DNA of 64,000 nucleotides from Flavobacterium psychrophilum (GTDB lineage: Bacteria > Bacteroidota > Bacteroidia > Flavobacteriales > Flavobacteriaceae): assembly GCA_001708385.1 (NCBI GenBank), contig CP012388.1, forward strand, positions 3,100,001-3,164,000, written 5' to 3'. The notes beneath the pieces were generated by a model, which made no database searches, was not told the DNA's origin, and saw only the letters and a program-made list of their open reading frames with translations. Shown in pieces: positions 19,550 through 29,438 of the stretch; position 1 is the stretch's first letter; each line of letters begins with the position of its first letter. A program made the position numbers and the translations under genes.

Positions 19550-20155
19550 ATGGCAAGATATACTGGTCCACAAACAAAAATCGCCCGTAAATTCGGTGAG
19601 GCGATCTTCGGAGATGACAAATCTTTCGAAAAAAGAAATTACCCTCCAGGGCAACATGGTTTAGCTAAAAAGAGAGGTAAAAAATCTGAATATGCTGTTC
19701 AGCTAATGGAAAAGCAAAAAGCTAAGTACACTTACGGTATTCTTGAAAAACAATTCAGGAATCTGTATGAAAAAGCTGCTGCGTCTAAAGGTGTAACTGG
19801 TGAGATCCTTTTACAACTTTGTGAGGCAAGACTGGATAACGTGGTTTACAGAATGGGTGTTGCTCCTTCAAGAAGGGCTGCAAGACAAATTGTATCGCAC
19901 AGGCATATTACAGTTAATGGTGAAGTGGTAAACATTCCTTCTTACCACCTTAAACCAGGAGATAAAGTTGCTGTTCGTGAGAAATCAAAATCGCTAGAAG
20001 CAATTGATCGCTCTTTATCTAATGCTGCTCAGGTATATGAGTGGATAACTTGGAACAACGATACAAAAGAAGGTACTTTTGTTTCAGTACCTGCCAGGCT
20101 TCAAATCCCGGAAAACATCAAAGAACAACTAATCGTAGAGTTGTATAACAAATAA
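19550..20155 (+). CDS. rpsD: 30S ribosomal protein S4 (uS4)
   Basis: 201 residues. S4 starts 30S assembly and contacts the mRNA entry channel. This is the zinc-free class: the N-terminus [20 protein letters not shown] lacks cysteine ligands. The S4 RNA-binding domain is at about 90-155 ([20 protein letters not shown]). It is preceded by a bulged-stem leader that probably mediates autoregulation. Confidence 0.98.
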   Translation: MARYTGPQTKIARKFGEAIFGDDKSFEKRNYPPGQHGLAKKRGKKSEYAVQLMEKQKAKYTYGILEKQFRNLYEKAAASKGVTGEILLQLCEARLDNVVYRMGVAPSRRAARQIVSHRHITVNGEVVNIPSYHLKPGDKVAVREKSKSLEAIDRSLSNAAQVYEWITWNNDTKEGTFVSVPARLQIPENIKEQLIVELYNK

Positions 20156-20176
20156 TAATTGACATTAGTCGAAAAT

Positions 20177-21169
20177 ATGGCAATATTTAATTTTCAAAAG
20201 CCCGATAAAGTTATCATGATCGATTCTACCGATTTCCAAGGTAAATTTGAATTTAGACCTTTGGAACCGGGATATGGACTGACAGTTGGTAACGCACTTA
20301 GAAGAGTTTTACTTTCTTCATTAGAAGGTTATGCAATTACTTCAGTTCGAATTGAAGGAGTTGACCATGAGTTCTCTACAATCGCAGGGGTAGTTGAAGA
20401 TGTTACTGAAATAATCCTGAACTTAAAACAAGTTCGTTTCAAACGTCAGATAGAAGACATTGATAATGAATCGGTTTCTGTATCTTTTACAGGTAAAGAT
20501 CAGCTTACAGCTGGTGATTTCCAAAAGTTCATTTCAGGATTCCAGGTGTTAAACCCTGACTTTGTTATCTTTAACATGGACAGCAAAATAAACATAAACC
20601 TTGAACTTACTATCGAGAAAGGTAGAGGTTATGTGCCTGCAGAAGAGAACAAAAAGCAAAACGCAGCAATAGGAACTATTTTTACAGATTCAATCTTTAC
20701 TCCGGTAAAGAATGTAAAATACGCAATAGAAAACTTCCGTGTTGAACAAAAAACAGACTACGAAAAACTGGTTTTTGAAATCATCACTGACGGATCTATT
20801 CATCCTAAAGAAGCGCTTACTGAGGCAGCAAAAACACTGATTCACCACTTTATGCTGTTCTCTGATGAAAGAATAACACTTGAGGCCGATGAAATTGCAC
20901 AAACAGAATCATATGATGAAGAATCATTACATATGAGACAATTGCTTAAAACTAAGCTTGTTGATATGGATCTTTCTGTAAGGGCATTAAATTGTTTAAA
21001 AGCGGCTGAAGTTGATACATTAGGAGACTTAGTATCGTTCAACAAAAATGACTTAATGAAATTCCGTAATTTTGGTAAGAAATCGTTAACAGAGCTTGAC
21101 GAACTTGTTGCTTCTAAAAATTTACACTTCGGAATGGACTTGACGAAATACAAATTAGATAAAGAATAA
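20177..21169 (+). CDS. rpoA: RNA polymerase alpha subunit
   Basis: 330 residues from the ATG at 20177 ([20 protein letters not shown], the usual Bacteroidetes N-terminus). An in-frame TTG six codons upstream is less likely. The N-terminal dimerisation/assembly domain (about 1-230) has [20 protein letters not shown]; the C-terminal domain (about 255-325) has the two HhH-like elements [19 protein letters not shown] and KSLTELDEL that contact UP elements and activators. Confidence 0.97.
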   Translation: MAIFNFQKPDKVIMIDSTDFQGKFEFRPLEPGYGLTVGNALRRVLLSSLEGYAITSVRIEGVDHEFSTIAGVVEDVTEIILNLKQVRFKRQIEDIDNESVSVSFTGKDQLTAGDFQKFISGFQVLNPDFVIFNMDSKININLELTIEKGRGYVPAEENKKQNAAIGTIFTDSIFTPVKNVKYAIENFRVEQKTDYEKLVFEIITDGSIHPKEALTEAAKTLIHHFMLFSDERITLEADEIAQTESYDEESLHMRQLLKTKLVDMDLSVRALNCLKAAEVDTLGDLVSFNKNDLMKFRNFGKKSLTELDELVASKNLHFGMDLTKYKLDKE

Positions 21170-21201
21170 TCTGAACCCACTGGGTTTAAATTACAACAGC
21201 A

Positions 21202-21714
21202 ATGAGACACGGAAAGAAATTTAATCATTTAAGCAGGCAGCAAGGTCACAGAAGGGCAATGCTATCTAACATGGCCTGCTCGCTAATAGAGCACAAGCGT
21301 ATTAATACGACTGTTGCCAAAGCTAAAGCGCTTAAACAATATATTGAGCCTCTAGTAACAAAATCAAAAGAAGATACAACTCACAACAGACGTATCGTAT
21401 TTGCTTACTTACGTAACAAATATGCTGTTACTGAACTTTTCAGGGAAGTAGCTGCTAAAGTAGGCGATCGTCCGGGTGGATATACCCGTATCATTAAGCT
21501 TGGTAACCGTCTTGGTGACAACGCTGATATGGCTATGATTGAGCTTGTTGACTTTAATGAACTGTACAACGCTACTAAAAAAGAAGCTAAGAAAACTACA
21601 CGTAGAAGCCGCACAGCTAAAAAAGCTGACGTTGCTACTGCTCCGGTTGCCGAAGCTCCTGTTAAAGATGCACCAGCTGTTGATACAGAAGAAAACAAAG
21701 AAGCTACTGAATAA
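21202..21714 (+). CDS. rplQ: 50S ribosomal protein L17 (bL17) with acidic/alanine tail
   Basis: 170 residues. [20 protein letters not shown] and the core to about residue 125 are standard L17. The last 45 residues are a Lys/Ala/Pro/Glu low-complexity extension ending ENKEATE, common in Flavobacteria and of unknown purpose. It is the last gene of the operon, followed by a terminator. Confidence 0.97.
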   Translation: MRHGKKFNHLSRQQGHRRAMLSNMACSLIEHKRINTTVAKAKALKQYIEPLVTKSKEDTTHNRRIVFAYLRNKYAVTELFREVAAKVGDRPGGYTRIIKLGNRLGDNADMAMIELVDFNELYNATKKEAKKTTRRSRTAKKADVATAPVAEAPVKDAPAVDTEENKEATE

Positions 21715-21744
21715 TCATGGTAAACCTGATAATTCAATAATATT

Positions 21745-21781
21745 AAAAAAGGATAAACTTTATAGTTTGTCCTTTTTTTTT
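21745..21781 (+). terminator. Terminator of the rplC-rplQ operon
   Basis: An A-rich lead-in with GGATAAACT pairs with AGTTTGTCC (one G-T wobble), followed by nine T. Confidence 0.9.
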
Positions 21782-21847
21782 GCCCTACTTAATCGTTTTT
21801 GTGTAAACCAAATGTTATGAACGTTTTAGAAAGCCAAATTTTTGAAG

Positions 21848-21855
21848 TAAATTTG
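21848..21855 (+). promoter_or_regulatory. -7 element of the carA promoter
   Basis: TAAATTTG, followed by CA. A partial -33 (TTTA, 21825-21828) lies 19 nt upstream. Leader about 25 nt. Confidence 0.65.
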
Positions 21856-21885
21856 CAGCCGAGACGAAAACAACAAACTATTTAA

Positions 21886-22995
21886 ATGAAATATTCTAAT
21901 CGAAATCAGGCAATTCTCCTACTAGCTGACGGAACTGTTTTTTATGGTAAATCAATTGGTATTGAAGGGACTACTTTTGGAGAAGTGTGCTTTAACACCG
22001 GAATGACCGGTTACCAGGAAATATTTACCGACCCATCTTACTTTGGGCAGATTATGGTGGCATCGAATGCCCATATTGGTAATTACGGTACAAATGAAGA
22101 GGAAGTTGAGGCTGAAAACATCATGATTTCAGGCCTAGTGTGTAAAAATTTCAGTTTTAATCATTCAAGGGTTAATTCTACAAAAAGCCTTAAAGATTAT
22201 TTTGAAGAACAAAATCTTGTGGCAATATCTGATGTAGATACAAGAGCACTTGTTAGCTATATTCGTGACAATGGTGCAATGAATGCCGCTATTTCTACTG
22301 ATGGTACATCTGTAGAAGAGCTTAAAAAGCAACTTGCAGCAGTTCCAGATATGAAAGGTTTAGAACTTTCGTCTAAAGTTTCTACTAAAGAGCCTTACTT
22401 TATCGGTAACCCTGATGCTAAATATAAAATATCTGCTCTTGATCTTGGTATCAAGAAAAACATTCTTAGAAACCTTGCAAAAAGAGATTGCTATATTAAA
22501 GTATTCCCTTATGATGCATCGTATGAGGATATGAAGAGCTTTAGCCCTGACGGGTATTTCTTATCTAACGGTCCCGGCGACCCGGATCCGCTTTATTCTG
22601 CACAGGAAACTGCAAGGAATATATTAGGTAATAATGAACCGGTATTTGGTATCTGCTTAGGACACCAGGTTCTTGCACTTGCTAATGGTATCTCCACATA
22701 TAAAATGTTTAACGGTCACAGGGGTATTAATCATCCGGTTAAAAACCTTGTAACAGGCGAGGGAGAAATAACTTCTCAGAACCACGGTTTCGCAGTAGTA
22801 AGGGAAGAACTTGAAAAACATCCTGACTTTGAGATCACTCATGAGCATATCAATGACGGTACAGTTGCAGGTATGCGTATGAAGAGCAAAAACTGCTTCT
22901 CTGTACAATACCATCCTGAGGCTAGCCCGGGTCCGCACGATGCGACATATCTTTTCGATCAGTTTATTGCAAACATCGAAAAAGCTAAAAACTAA
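21886..22995 (+). CDS. carA: Carbamoyl-phosphate synthase small subunit (glutamine amidotransferase)
   Basis: 369 residues, full length. It hydrolyses glutamine and channels ammonia to CarB for carbamoyl phosphate (pyrimidines and arginine). The N-terminal CPSase domain begins AILLLADGTVFYGKSIG. The class I amidotransferase domain (about 185-365) has the catalytic Cys in GICLGHQVLALANG and the His-Glu pair in QYHPEASPGP. It is transcribed alone between its own promoter and terminator; carB is not in this window. Confidence 0.97.
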   Translation: MKYSNRNQAILLLADGTVFYGKSIGIEGTTFGEVCFNTGMTGYQEIFTDPSYFGQIMVASNAHIGNYGTNEEEVEAENIMISGLVCKNFSFNHSRVNSTKSLKDYFEEQNLVAISDVDTRALVSYIRDNGAMNAAISTDGTSVEELKKQLAAVPDMKGLELSSKVSTKEPYFIGNPDAKYKISALDLGIKKNILRNLAKRDCYIKVFPYDASYEDMKSFSPDGYFLSNGPGDPDPLYSAQETARNILGNNEPVFGICLGHQVLALANGISTYKMFNGHRGINHPVKNLVTGEGEITSQNHGFAVVREELEKHPDFEITHEHINDGTVAGMRMKSKNCFSVQYHPEASPGPHDATYLFDQFIANIEKAKN

Positions 22996-23004
22996 TACGA
23001 TCTG

Positions 23005-23037
23005 ATTGGGCTAATAATTTATTAGCCCAATTTTTTT
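23005..23037 (+). terminator. Terminator after carA
   Basis: Perfect 11-bp stem ATTGGGCTAAT / ATTAGCCCAAT, 5-nt loop, then seven T. Confidence 0.95.
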
Positions 23038-23050
23038 ATTTTAAAGCTAA

Positions 23051-24451
<1,401 letters not shown>

Positions 24452-24472
24452 GTAATTTATTGCGATATAGTA

Positions 24473-24502
24473 AAAGGCTGTCCGAAAGGGCGGCCTTTTT
24501 TT
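24473..24502 (+). terminator. Terminator after eno
   Basis: AAAGGCTGTCC with GGGCGGCCTTT (two G-T pairs), closed by a GAAA tetraloop, then a T-run. It ends immediately before the direct repeats at 24505. Confidence 0.93.
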
Positions 24503-24504
24503 AT

Positions 24505-24536
24505 CGAATTCTAAATCAGTAGCCTCAAATTCTAAA
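24505..24536 (+). promoter_or_regulatory. LytTR-type direct-repeat operator upstream of the sensor kinase
   Basis: CGAATTCTAAA (24505-24515) and CAAATTCTAAA (24526-24536) repeat with a 21-bp pitch, two helical turns. The second repeat starts 39 bp before the -7 box at 24565. The same arrangement, same pitch and same 39-bp distance, recurs before the gene at 27431. LytTR regulators are known to bind paired direct repeats of about 9 bp with this pitch; assignment to the adjacent response regulator is inferred. Confidence 0.75.
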
Positions 24537-24564
24537 CAGGTGTTTTATAATCCGTTTGAAATGA

Positions 24565-24572
24565 TAAATTTG
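24565..24572 (+). promoter_or_regulatory. -7 element of the kinase-regulator operon
   Basis: TAAATTTG followed by C. There is no TTTG at the -33 position (TTTT-like sequence there), consistent with an activator-dependent promoter. Confidence 0.6.
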
Positions 24573-24590
24573 CGTAATTAACTGCGGCTT

Positions 24591-26567
24591 ATGAAATTTT
24601 TTAGAATTCTTTTAATCATCTCTCTTCTAACGTTGTTTGGTCTGCCTGCATTTCCGCAAAATTCTACACTCGACAGTCTTTTGACAGAGCTCAATAAGCC
24701 TGCTAATGATACGATAAAGATTAGTCTGCTAAATGGTATTGCCGCGGAGTATGAGAATGATCCGGCTAAAATGCTGCAATATGTAAAAAAGGCCCTTTTA
24801 CTATCTCAACAAAAAAAGTTAGAACTCCACGAAGCAGATGCCTGGTTTAATATTGGCAACGCTAATATTATGCTTAGCCACTATACACAGGCTTTAAAAA
24901 GTTATACAAATGCACAAGCTTTATTTGAGCAGCTTTTAAAAAAAGTTCCGAAATCAAAAATAAATGATATTAAAGACCGGCTGGCAATTACCTATGGAAG
25001 TATAGGTGTTGTGTGTTCTGAACAGAATAATTATGCCAAATCGCTGGAATATTATTTTAAAGCGTTGAAACTTCATGAGGAAACGAAGGAAGAAGAGTAT
25101 ATGGCTCATACCTATAACAACATAGGTATTGTGTACAAAGAGCAAAAAGAATATGGTAAAGCGCTGGAATATTACAATAAGGCACTTTGGCTGCAAAAGA
25201 AGCTTGGCGACGAAACGTCTGCAATAACAATTACAAATATTGGAGCGATATACCTGCTTAGAAATGAAAACGATAAAGCGTTAGAATCGTTTAATGAAGC
25301 TTCTAAGATTCTTAAAACTTTTGATAACCAACGGGCACTTGGTGAACTCTACAATAATTACGGGAATTATTATGTTGCCGCAAACAATTACGGTCAGGCT
25401 GAAAAAAGTTACCTGGATGCGCTTAAGGTTTTTGAAGGTATGGGCGAAAAGTATGGTGCTTCGGCTTCGCTTGGGTACTTGGGAGCGGTGTATGCCTCGC
25501 ACGGAAATGATAAGGAAGCGGTGAAGTATTTGCAGAAATCGTCAGCACTTGCCGAGGAAATAGGAGTGCTGGAGCAGCTTAAAGAATCAGAAAAGAGGCT
25601 TAGCGAAATTTATGAAAAAACGGGAAATGATGTCGAAGCTTTAAAACATTATAAGCGGTATAGTGCGGCGAAGGAAAAGATAAATAGTGCTGAGAATATT
25701 AAAAGTATGGTTAGGGAGGAGATGAATTACGAATTTGAACGTAAATCGGCTCTTCAGAAAATTGAGAATGAAAAACGCCAGCTGATGTTTGATGAACAGG
25801 CAAAAAGGCACAGGCTTCAGATAATTTTTATATCGCTATTTATATTGCTGTTGTTTGGTATCGTCTTTTTAATATATAGCAGGCTTCAGCTGAAAAAGAC
25901 ACTTACCTTACAGCGCGACCTTGCGGAGTATGAGCAGAAAGCACTTCATTTGCAGATGAATCCGCATTTTGTTTTTAATTGTCTGGGATCGATATCCAGT
26001 TTTATAGTGCAGAATGGTAAAGAGTCGGCTATTAAATATCTGTCGAAATTCTCAAAACTTATGCGCCTTACGCTCGAGTATTCTAAAGAATCATTGATTC
26101 CTGTAGATAAGGAAATAGAAGGACTGCAAAATTACCTTGAGTTGGAGCAACTGCGTTTCAACAGGATATTTGAGTTTTCAATCGCTAAAGATCCTGCTAT
26201 CGAGGATGACATGGCGTTACCACCGCTATTGCTACAGCCGTTTATAGAAAATGCTATCATTCATGGCCTTGTTCCTAAAAAACAAGCGGGAACTATTAGC
26301 ATTGATTTTTCATTATCAGGAGATAAGATGGTTTGCACTATTACCGACGATGGTATTGGTATTAACCGCTCCAGAAAATTAAAAGAAAATTCGGTCACCG
26401 TACATAAATCTATGGCTTTGGAAATTACCCGAAAGCGTCTTGAGGTGATTCAGGCGGTAACCTCTAAATCAGCCAATGTTGAAATTGCTGAAATAACAGA
26501 TTCTAACGGTTGCCCTGTTGGAACGAAAATTATATTACATTTGCCTATTCAATACGTATCCAGATAG
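24591..26567 (+). CDS. TPR-containing LytS-family sensor histidine kinase
   Basis: 658 residues. A signal peptide/anchor (1-23, ending PAFPQ) is followed by about eight TPR-like repeats (about 45-365) in the periplasm, with YNNIGIVYKEQKEYGKALEY a clear one. Then a short coiled coil, one transmembrane helix (about 410-430), and a His_kinase domain with phospho-acceptor His459 in LQMNPHFVFN. The HATPase domain has the N box with Asn554 (QPFIENAIIHG) and G box DDGIGI. It sits 2 bp before its regulator. The TPR part probably senses a protein or peptide partner; the signal is unknown. Confidence 0.93.
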   Translation: MKFFRILLIISLLTLFGLPAFPQNSTLDSLLTELNKPANDTIKISLLNGIAAEYENDPAKMLQYVKKALLLSQQKKLELHEADAWFNIGNANIMLSHYTQALKSYTNAQALFEQLLKKVPKSKINDIKDRLAITYGSIGVVCSEQNNYAKSLEYYFKALKLHEETKEEEYMAHTYNNIGIVYKEQKEYGKALEYYNKALWLQKKLGDETSAITITNIGAIYLLRNENDKALESFNEASKILKTFDNQRALGELYNNYGNYYVAANNYGQAEKSYLDALKVFEGMGEKYGASASLGYLGAVYASHGNDKEAVKYLQKSSALAEEIGVLEQLKESEKRLSEIYEKTGNDVEALKHYKRYSAAKEKINSAENIKSMVREEMNYEFERKSALQKIENEKRQLMFDEQAKRHRLQIIFISLFILLLFGIVFLIYSRLQLKKTLTLQRDLAEYEQKALHLQMNPHFVFNCLGSISSFIVQNGKESAIKYLSKFSKLMRLTLEYSKESLIPVDKEIEGLQNYLELEQLRFNRIFEFSIAKDPAIEDDMALPPLLLQPFIENAIIHGLVPKKQAGTISIDFSLSGDKMVCTITDDGIGINRSRKLKENSVTVHKSMALEITRKRLEVIQAVTSKSANVEIAEITDSNGCPVGTKIILHLPIQYVSR

Positions 26568-26569
26568 TT

Positions 26570-27331
26570 ATGATCACAGCTTTACTTATAGACGACGATA
26601 GCAATTTAAGAAATGGCATGAAAGGCCTATTGGATATGTATGCCCCTGATATAAAAATTTTGGGAGAGGCAGACAGTGTTAAAAGCGGCATCTCTGCGAT
26701 AGATAAACATCGGCCCGATGTTGTTTTCCTGGATATTCAACTTGGTGACGGAACCGGGTTTGACATCCTTGAGCAGCTACAGCAAAAGCGGGGTAGTCTA
26801 TCCTGTCATGTTGTATTTATTACGGCGCATGAAGAATTTGCGCTAAAGGCATTTAGGTTCAGTGCGTTGGATTATTTGCTAAAACCTGTAGATCCAGAGG
26901 ATTTGCAAAAGGTGATTGAAAAAATAAAGAAAGTACTAGCTACTAATGACAGCTATGCGCACATTGACCTTCTGTTGGAAAACATCAGGAAGAAAGTAGA
27001 TAAGTTTAAGAGGATAGCGCTTTCCACTTCAGATGGTATACACCTGTTTGAAGTAAGTGATATTATCCGCCTTGAATCGCAGGATAATTACACCAAGTTC
27101 TATATTAAAGATAATAAGCCCGTACTTATAGCTAAGACACTTAAAGAATATGAAGACTTGCTTTCTGAACAGGGGTTTGAACGTATTCACCAATCGCATC
27201 TTATAAACCTGGCGTATTTAAGGTCATACATTAAGAAAGATGGTGGCTACGCGGTTATGGCAGACAACAGCCATTTGCCAATATCACAGCGAAAAAAGGA
27301 ACGCTTGCAGGAGTTATTAAAAGCATTGTAA
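26570..27331 (+). CDS. LytTR-family response regulator
   Basis: 253 residues from the ATG at 26570, 2 bp after the kinase stop; the frame extends 20 codons upstream inside the kinase gene, but MITALLIDDDSN is the normal receiver start. The receiver has the acidic triad D8-D10, phospho-acceptor D55 (FLDIQLGDG) and Lys in LLKPVDP. The LytTR DNA-binding domain (about 150-250) has HLFEVSDIIRLESQDNYTKF and the terminal IHQSHLINLAYLRSY. It should bind direct repeats such as those before its own operon and before 27431. Confidence 0.94.
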   Translation: MITALLIDDDSNLRNGMKGLLDMYAPDIKILGEADSVKSGISAIDKHRPDVVFLDIQLGDGTGFDILEQLQQKRGSLSCHVVFITAHEEFALKAFRFSALDYLLKPVDPEDLQKVIEKIKKVLATNDSYAHIDLLLENIRKKVDKFKRIALSTSDGIHLFEVSDIIRLESQDNYTKFYIKDNKPVLIAKTLKEYEDLLSEQGFERIHQSHLINLAYLRSYIKKDGGYAVMADNSHLPISQRKKERLQELLKAL

Positions 27332-27333
27332 TG

Positions 27334-27364
27334 CAAATTCTAAGTCAATCCTGTCAAATTCTAA
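27334..27364 (+). promoter_or_regulatory. LytTR-type direct-repeat operator upstream of the first T9SS protein
   Basis: Two copies of CAAATTCTAA at 27334-27343 and 27355-27364, pitch 21 bp, starting 3 bp after the regulator stop codon. The second copy starts 39 bp before the -7 box at 27394, identical to the kinase promoter. It implies co-regulation of the surface protein with the two-component system. Confidence 0.78.
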
Positions 27365-27393
27365 ATGACAGGGTAAAATGTGGCTGAAAAAAT

Positions 27394-27401
27394 TATATTT
27401 G
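27394..27401 (+). promoter_or_regulatory. -7 element of the first T9SS surface-protein gene
   Basis: TATATTTG; the -33 position reads GGGT rather than TTTG, again suggesting dependence on the bound activator. Confidence 0.6.
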
Positions 27402-27430
27402 AGGGTTAAAACAAAAGCTAAAAAAAGAAT

Positions 27431-29302
27431 ATGAAAAATACGTTACTCTATTTGCTTACACTGTTTTCGTGTGTTGCCTTTGCACAGGAGATAGTTGTGC
27501 CTGATGCAAACTTTAAAGCTAAGCTTTTGGGATCTGATGTTTCCAATGGTGTTGCCTATAATAGCACTTCTAATCCAATTGCGATTGATGCGAACGGAGA
27601 TGGTGTTTTAACTCAAAGTGAAGCTGAGGCTGTTTATTATCTGAATGTCTCGTCTTCCGGCATTTCATCATTGGAAGGAGTAACTTATTTTACAAATCTT
27701 AAAGGGCTGTACTGTGGGAATAATACGCTGACTACATTGGACCTTAGTACTAATGTCAATCTTACATATCTTTCTTGTAGCAATAATAACCTTGAGACCC
27801 TTTTTATAAAAAATGGGAGCAATGAAAATTTCCCTATAGATAACTGGAATGGTAATCCTAATCTGTCGTACATCTGTGCTGACGAATCTCAGGTAAATGA
27901 TCTTGTTTCGGGTACATATAATGTTCCAAATACGGTACAGGTAAACTCGTATTGTACATATGCTCCCGGGGGAGTGTATAATAAGATTACAGGTACTGTA
28001 AGATATGATGCTACTAATAACGGATGTGATGCTTCTGATGCGGTAATTCCATCTTTACGGATGAAAATTTCAAACGGAGTTTATGAAGATGACGTTTTTA
28101 CGAATGCCGACGGTACCTATACGTTTTTCGTAGGTGCAGGCAATTATACGGTGACACCTAACTTTGAAGAAAATTATTTTACGGCTTCGCCTGTAGATAG
28201 TTATGTTAATTTCGCGGCAGTAACAGGATCAGAAGAAGTAAGAAACTTTTGTGTAGCCGCTTCAGCTGCAAGTACTGATGTTGAAGTAGTAATGGCGCCG
28301 CTGTCTTCAGCCAATGTAAATAGCGATGTACAGTATAAAATAGTATATAAAAATAAGGGAAACCAAACAGTATCGGGCACGGCAACCTGTAATTGGGACG
28401 GGTCGTTATTTGAGTTTGTAAGCATGTCTCCAATGGCTGATTTTATTTCAACAACTGTTTATTCGTGGAATTATACGAATTTAATGCCCTTTGAATGCAG
28501 AGAGATCGTAATGACATTACATCTTAATGGTCCGTCTGATACTCCTGCGGTATATCCTGGATATGAAATTCCGTTTACAATGAATATTACATCAATCGGT
28601 GACGTAATACCTTCGGATAATAGCCTTGCTTTCAATCAGAGAGTTATCACTGATTTCGAGACAAATACCATTACCTGTATAGAGGGAGAAACGGTGTCGC
28701 CCGACAAGATAGGAGAGTACCTTCATTATGTGGTTAACTTTAAAAATACAGATACTCAGTCTGCAGACTTTGTGGTTGTAGAGACTGATATTGATACGGA
28801 TAAATTTGATTTAAGTTCGTTAAGGATACTTAATAACTCTACACCTGTAAATACACGCATCACCGGAGGAAGGGTTGCATTTAGATTTGACAACGCTATG
28901 GGAATTGCAGACCATGGGAATATACTGTATAAAATAAAGACTAAAAAGAGCCTTATGCAAAATGACAGGGTTTCAAATGTGTCATCTATTTATTATGGTT
29001 ATAATTTCCCTGTTACTACAAATGATGCAAATACCACATTTGCATTATTGAGCAAAGGCGAATTTACTATTGATGCATCGGTTAAAATGTACCCTAACCC
29101 GACAAAAGGTTTTGTGAAAGTTGATGCCGCAGGCACAATTAAATCGGTACAAATTTTTGATATTCAGGGTAGGCTTTTACAGCACAGTTTTGTAAGTGAA
29201 AATGCAGTAATACTCGATGTTTCAGATAGGCCTTCGGGGATGTACTTTGTTAAGGTTTTAACAGATAAAGGAATAAAAGTTGAAAAACTGATTAGGGAAT
29301 AA
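27431..29302 (+). CDS. T9SS-secreted leucine-rich-repeat surface protein
   Basis: 623 residues. The signal peptide ends at CVAFAQ (19). An EF-hand-like loop DANGDGVLTQSE (53-64) is followed by short LRR units (about 70-145: LKGLYCGNNTLTTLDLS, LTYLSCSNNNLETL), a beta-sandwich domain (about 180-270), repeat beta domains related to DUF11/DUF7619 (about 280-535) and a C-terminal type A sorting domain (about 550-623, SVKMYPNPTKGF ... PSGMYFVKVLTDKG). T9SS cargo is exported across the outer membrane and usually anchored. It is a paralogue of the next gene but has fewer LRR units. Function probably adhesion or binding; not known. Confidence 0.9.
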   Translation: MKNTLLYLLTLFSCVAFAQEIVVPDANFKAKLLGSDVSNGVAYNSTSNPIAIDANGDGVLTQSEAEAVYYLNVSSSGISSLEGVTYFTNLKGLYCGNNTLTTLDLSTNVNLTYLSCSNNNLETLFIKNGSNENFPIDNWNGNPNLSYICADESQVNDLVSGTYNVPNTVQVNSYCTYAPGGVYNKITGTVRYDATNNGCDASDAVIPSLRMKISNGVYEDDVFTNADGTYTFFVGAGNYTVTPNFEENYFTASPVDSYVNFAAVTGSEEVRNFCVAASAASTDVEVVMAPLSSANVNSDVQYKIVYKNKGNQTVSGTATCNWDGSLFEFVSMSPMADFISTTVYSWNYTNLMPFECREIVMTLHLNGPSDTPAVYPGYEIPFTMNITSIGDVIPSDNSLAFNQRVITDFETNTITCIEGETVSPDKIGEYLHYVVNFKNTDTQSADFVVVETDIDTDKFDLSSLRILNNSTPVNTRITGGRVAFRFDNAMGIADHGNILYKIKTKKSLMQNDRVSNVSSIYYGYNFPVTTNDANTTFALLSKGEFTIDASVKMYPNPTKGFVKVDAAGTIKSVQIFDIQGRLLQHSFVSENAVILDVSDRPSGMYFVKVLTDKGIKVEKLIRE

Positions 29303-29321
29303 AAGAATTTACTTGTTATAT

Positions 29322-29353
29322 AAAGGTCAACAGTTCGCTGTTGGCCTTTTTTT
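29322..29353 (+). terminator. Terminator after the first T9SS gene
   Basis: 12-bp stem AAAGGTCAACAG / CTGTTGGCCTTT (one G-T pair) with UUCG tetraloop, then T-run. Confidence 0.95.
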
Positions 29354-29358
29354 ATACA

Positions 29359-29394
29359 CAACAAAAAAGGATTAGCGCGCATCCTGTTTTGTTG
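29359..29394 (+). repeat. Long inverted repeat in front of the second T9SS gene
   Basis: Arms of 14 nt, CAACAAAAAAGGAT and ATCCTGTTTTGTTG, pair with a single mismatch around an 8-nt loop TAGCGCGC. It follows the terminator by 5 bp and lies 44 bp before the start at 29439. There is no U-run after it. It could be a leader stem-loop, a processing site or an operator; the sequence does not decide. Confidence 0.6.
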
Positions 29395-29438
29395 TGGCAA
29401 GTTTAAACTGAACGATAAACTAATCAATTTTTCAACCA

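Noticed and set aside
21539..21820. Plus-strand frame overlapping the end of rplQ in another phase
   Set aside because: It reads through the low-complexity rplQ tail and the operon terminator; leucine/lysine repeats are an artefact of frame-shifted Ala/Lys codons.
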